From NCBI GenBank assembly GCA_016794505.1, contig JAEUJZ010000158.1, positions 62,001 through 126,000 on the forward strand: a stretch of DNA of 64,000 nt. The letters run 5' to 3'. Position 1 is the stretch's first letter; every line of letters begins with the position of its first letter. Below are positions 63,201 through 64,000 of the stretch, piece after piece. The position numbers and the translations under genes were made by a program. This stretch comes from Myxococcales bacterium (lineage in GTDB: Bacteria > Myxococcota_A > Polyangia > Palsa-1104 > JAEUJZ01). A model generated the notes under the pieces. The model was not told the origin of the DNA. It did not search any database and saw nothing but the letters and a program-made list of their open reading frames with translations.

Positions 63201-64000
63201 AGGTCGCGCAGATCTATCAGCGCAAGTTTGGCGACTGCAAAGACAAGGCCTCTCTGCTCAAAGTGATGCTCAAGGAAGTGGGCATCGACAGCACCTTGGT
63301 CCTGGCGCGCACGCGCCGCGGCGGCAGCATCGCACCCGAGCCCGCCTCGCTTTCTGTGTTCGATCACGCGATTGTCTATGTCCCCAAGTTCGACCTGTAC
63401 CTCGACGGTACGGCCGAGTTCTCGGGCTCGATCGAGCTGCCGACGCAGGACCAAGACATCATGGTGCTGGTCGTGTCGGATCCACGACCGCCGTGGAACG
63501 GCAAAGGCCACTTGGCGCGGACACCGGTCTTGCCGGCACCACACAGCACGGTGGCCCGCCGCATCGATGTGAAGCTGGCTCCCGATGGATCGGCGCAGGT
63601 CCATGACGACCTAAAGATCAGCGGCCAGCCCGCCGAGCGCTGGCGCGAACACTACCAGTCCGTCGGAGAGCAGCGCGAGCGCTATGAAAAAGCCTGGAAT
63701 GAAGCCTATCCCGGCAGCAAGGCGGTGCGCGTCGAGTTCCCAGGGCTTTCGAACCTTGAACAGCCGGTGATGGCGCGCGGTGACTTCGAGATTCCAGCCT
63801 GGGGGCGCCGGCAAGGCAGCAGCCAGGACAAAGGCGATCTGGTGCTGCGACCGCTGGGCCGCGACGCCGATCTGTTGCGCAACTATGCGCGCCTTTCGCA
63901 GCGTCGGCACGATCTGATCTTGGGCTTCCCCTGGGTCAATCAAGAGCAAGTCACCCTGACCTTGCCCGCGAGCCTGCACGTTCGACGCTTGCCAGAAGCG
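60269..64000 (+). CDS. large secreted TPR-DUF3857-transglutaminase protein, 3' end outside window
   Basis: At least 1244 residues, still open at the window edge. A signal sequence (FVSSLALAWLLAQGASRA) is followed by a region of about 400 residues with a sugar-binding-like fold (SGSGALKVWVNRGA). Degenerate TPR helices run over about 430-650 (AEAAFRQALSLVPTLYGATL, EEAAAAYQRILNESPDD). A DUF3857 domain begins near 700 (YEVYAQRLIEILDERGASE-like start), and a transglutaminase core at about 940-1055 holds FGDCKDKASLLKVML (Cys), VFDHAIVYV (His) and LYLDGTAEF (Asp). That is a complete triad, so the enzyme looks active. Similar proteins are often in envelope or exopolysaccharide contexts; the substrate is unknown. 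ATG 60269 gives the signal peptide. Confidence 0.88.
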   Translation, partial: MHAVPTRAFVSSLALAWLLAQGASRAAPPAPSPAPSLAPRPAQPSVADSRSSAYDREVQRLRSRFLEEAGRSGSPAAVVPLLSLPGLWDWVDDRAALIDFAKDAARPRSTVLPTVQAQAKAILRSLLLRKGDRSGAAALNRELGYLQTFAILGPFDNEGRRGHAAVYPPEQEERAATAEQTYEGRHARLPLHLRTVPPESLARDGSLHLESWMSPDTQGTAYAVCYVKSPQAQRVAVRVSGSGALKVWVNRGATVVESEAYHPRTFEQAVGSAQLVPGWNRVLIKLSAVDRPWALSVRLTGLDGSPLPGPPLVTSAAPPSPDWPIPKAAPAGGPPPASLERALRERLARVPLRDAATRAQAMVDLGTYLHYLQPGDVEKHQDETLLSEAMALRPSRRTALLLAAASSDHNQKRQALEQGAALPLPSGTATAPTAGRPAASPGSDPEALEAQAQLLFEQGRIYEEGQRQLPAEAAFRQALSLVPTLYGATLSLAQLQAARGLLGLAEQLVQAELASHRSLRLLRAQADLLERGSHYEEAAAAYQRILNESPDDSEALRMLLSRARAKGDVEEALSLLARIGQAQPELLMPVRERVEILEGAGRIEPALAEVNAAMPQLLGDPDWHERRGRLLSRLGRADLALPAYRRSLELKPQNPTLRKYMVFLDPQARSGEDLARAFRVDVQSVLARPRPPAQKGDAARVLLDQQVTRVHENGLSEVYAQRLIEILDERGASEYDEHDIRFTPDTQSVEVKAAKVYKASGEVQEAAAQDESNVSEPWYGLYYDVHAQSIRFSGLRVGDVVYVEYILADVGRRNLLSDYFGDVHFFQEEIPRIDSRYTLVLPEALLARKPLYFNPLRTDGIVIARSDRNAGTDHIIEFRAENVPRLDPEPGMPGFAEVAPYVHVSTYKTWEEVAIWYQGLVAEQLQPSPEITRAAREAVAKIPPSDERARIAALYNFVVKKTRYVGLEFGIHGYKPYKVAQIYQRKFGDCKDKASLLKVMLKEVGIDSTLVLARTRRGGSIAPEPASLSVFDHAIVYVPKFDLYLDGTAEFSGSIELPTQDQDIMVLVVSDPRPPWNGKGHLARTPVLPAPHSTVARRIDVKLAPDGSAQVHDDLKISGQPAERWREHYQSVGEQRERYEKAWNEAYPGSKAVRVEFPGLSNLEQPVMARGDFEIPAWGRRQGSSQDKGDLVLRPLGRDADLLRNYARLSQRRHDLILGFPWVNQEQVTLTLPASLHVRRLPEA

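Overview
The window is high-GC DNA with short gene spacing and long runs of same-strand genes. Several traits point to a non-photosynthetic Myxococcota (myxobacterium-like) chromosome. Two secreted proteins end in a Gly-Cys / transmembrane / poly-Arg tail of the MYXO-CTERM type. There are many lipoproteins with Asp-Met-Ala/Asp-Leu-Ala repeats or Cys-rich stretches, Hanks-type kinases, and an eukaryote-like myo-inositol-1-phosphate synthase. This assignment is inferred from style, not from a marker-gene search. No tRNA, rRNA, CRISPR array, insertion sequence or prophage was recognised.

Layout. 1-2441 (minus): riboflavin genes ribD-ribE-ribB(A). 2659-4305 (plus): a TrkA/RCK membrane protein and a small membrane protein. 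4449-16490 (minus): an eight-gene operon (aldehyde dehydrogenase, GH3-type acyl-adenylase, inositol-phosphate synthase, DegT aminotransferase, flippase-like protein, inositol monophosphatase-like enzyme, RND lipid exporter, GMC oxidoreductase) preceded by three 15-bp direct repeats with an exact 23-bp period. It could build and export an acylated, possibly amino-, inositol lipid. 16809-28749: secreted proteins, including two MuiA/DUF4139 paralogues in tandem and a large choice-of-anchor-D protein. 28881-34011 (minus): a DUF938 methyltransferase and a locus with an M91-like metallopeptidase, a lipoprotein and two DcrB/DUF1795-like proteins that looks like a toxin or effector locus. 34313-36049: a lipoprotein and an alpha/beta hydrolase whose 3' ends overlap.

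The most interesting region is 36187-43129 (minus), a tightly packed operon: 2Fe-2S ferredoxin, V4R-domain protein, small orphan protein, phycobiliprotein-like globin, second V4R-like protein, membrane-tethered double Ser/Thr kinase, ferredoxin-dependent bilin reductase, and a cyanobacterial-type heme oxygenase. Together these encode heme to biliverdin to reduced bilin, plus a globin that keeps the bilin-binding Cys-x-Arg-Asp motif of allophycocyanin, in an organism with no sign of photosynthesis. It matches the class of bilin biosynthesis-associated globin (BBAG) clusters described in heterotrophic bacteria. The kinase, the two V4R proteins and the small protein suggest an undescribed sensory or bilin-handling version.

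43415-47802 (minus) is an NAD salvage operon (pncA-pncB-nadE). 47961-53469 (plus) holds an acidic-tailed protein, a DUF11/MYXO-CTERM surface protein and an OmpA-family porin with thrombospondin type 3 calcium repeats. 53477-54601 (minus) is a methyltransferase. 54728-64000 (plus) holds rpsO, pnp, dut, a pseudokinase-like membrane protein and a large DUF3857/transglutaminase protein cut by the window end.
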